NCBI GenBank assembly: GCA_015228695.1
Contig: JADGDA010000039.1
Location: 1-13,974, forward strand
Direction: 5' to 3'
DNA: 13,974 bases
From: Alphaproteobacteria bacterium
GTDB lineage: Bacteria; Pseudomonadota; Alphaproteobacteria; Rhodospirillales; Rhodospirillaceae
Position numbers and translations under genes: made by a program. This document shows positions 13,579 to 13,974 of the stretch, piece after piece; within the stretch, counting starts at the first letter, position 1; the number at the start of each line of letters is the position of its first letter. The notes under the pieces were generated by a model. It did not search any database. It saw nothing but the letters and a program-made list of their open reading frames with translations, and had not been told where the DNA came from.

Positions 13579-13974
13579 CCGGCCAGGACAAGAACCGCCG
13601 GCAGGCCCACCGCCACGATCCATTCCCCCATCCCCGTGTGCGGCCCGGCCGGCAGTACCGGCAGGGCTCCGGCATAGCCCCGCGCCGCTAGGCCGATCTC
13701 CATCCGACGGGCGCGGTCCAGCGTTCTCGACAACAGCCCGACCGTCAGGAGGGACAAGGAGTGAAGCGTCCGCCGCCAGCCGCGATAGCCCAGCCGGAAC
13801 GCCTGGGCCCGGGCTCCAGTGGCGGCGGCGTCGCCGACCACGAACAGCAGGCGATAGGTGAGGAGGGCCATGTCGGCCACCACCGCCGGCAGGCCCAGCC
13901 GGCGCAGCAGCCCGACCAGACGGGAGGGCGGCGTGGTCAGCGCCAGCAGGGCCAGCGCCGAGACGGCGGCCAGT
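13554..13974 (-). CDS. cbiQ: ECF transporter transmembrane protein CbiQ, C-terminal part (runs off the window)
   Basis: CbiQ is the membrane T-component that couples CbiO ATPase activity to the substrate-binding component (CbiM for cobalt or nickel). About 139 C-terminal residues are visible; the N-terminus lies beyond base 13974. The order of motifs is T-P-P-S-R-L-V-G-L-L-R-R-L-G-L-P, then V-V-A-D-M-A-L-L-T-Y-R-L-L-F-V, then A-Q-A-F-R-L-G-Y. D-R-A-R-R-M-E-I-G-L-A-A-R-G-Y is the arginine-rich coupling-helix motif that docks on the ATPase. A final TM segment, V-A-V-G-L-P-A-V-L-V-L-A-G-W-G-L-A-W, closes the protein. It is immediately upstream of cbiO in one operon. The substrate component is not in the window, so cobalt versus nickel is not decided. 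Confidence 0.88.
   Translation of the reverse strand, partial: LAAVSALALLALTTPPSRLVGLLRRLGLPAVVADMALLTYRLLFVVGDAAATGARAQAFRLGYRGWRRTLHSLSLLTVGLLSRTLDRARRMEIGLAARGYAGALPVLPAGPHTGMGEWIVAVGLPAVLVLAGWGLAWGR

Noticed and set aside
1..13974. CRISPR array, insertion sequence, phage or toxin-antitoxin system
   Set aside because: No direct-repeat/spacer pattern, transposase, integrase, terminal repeats or small paired genes were seen. Composition looks uniform along the window.

Overview
The window is about 14 kb of dense, GC-rich DNA with almost no intergenic space. The proteins read like those of an alphaproteobacterium, most probably a member of the Rhodospirillales: the EtfB/EtfA/3-hydroxyacyl-CoA dehydrogenase cluster, an ELM1-family protein, and a PyrE of the VEDLATDGAS type. 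This taxonomic call is from protein character only; there is no rRNA or other marker.

Layout. (1) 1-272, minus: N-terminus of pabB, cut by the window edge. (2) 406-5456, plus: etfB, etfA, a 3-hydroxybutyryl-CoA dehydrogenase, a membrane glycosyltransferase of the ArnT/GT39 type, and a class IV aminotransferase (PabC-like). Their gaps or overlaps are so short that they are probably cotranscribed. A 133-bp divergent region separates them from pabB. (3) 5464-6665, minus: a small secreted protein followed by pyrE. pyrE is broken by one extra base in a run of nine C. (4) 6786-9571, plus: an ELM1-family protein, then an ABC-2 exporter ATPase and permease. (5) 9630-12755, plus: a 1041-residue reading frame that joins two unrelated proteins. 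The first is a proline-rich, two-TM, coiled-coil membrane protein with a striking 25-residue repeat. The second is the C-terminal three quarters of elongation factor 4 (LepA), without the P-loop, switch and NKxD parts of its GTPase domain. (6) 12727-13974, minus: a cobalt/nickel-type ECF transporter ATPase (CbiO) and the C-terminal part of its transmembrane protein CbiQ.

How the genes work together. etfBA and the dehydrogenase fit fatty acid or hydroxybutyrate metabolism feeding electrons to the quinone pool. pabB and the pabC-like gene fit p-aminobenzoate (folate) synthesis, although here they lie on opposite strands 4.4 kb apart. cbiQ/cbiO are the energising core of a metal importer.

The standout is the coiled-coil/EF4 fusion. 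It is in frame, topologically sensible (both halves cytoplasmic after TM2) and joined exactly in phase with the 25-residue repeat. However, the join lies at a Q-Q-I-E word that both parents may share, and a nearby homopolymer error breaks pyrE. A deletion or an assembly join at short homology is therefore at least as likely as a new functional protein. No RNA genes, CRISPR arrays, insertion sequences or phage genes were seen, and no stretch over 300 bases lacks a gene.
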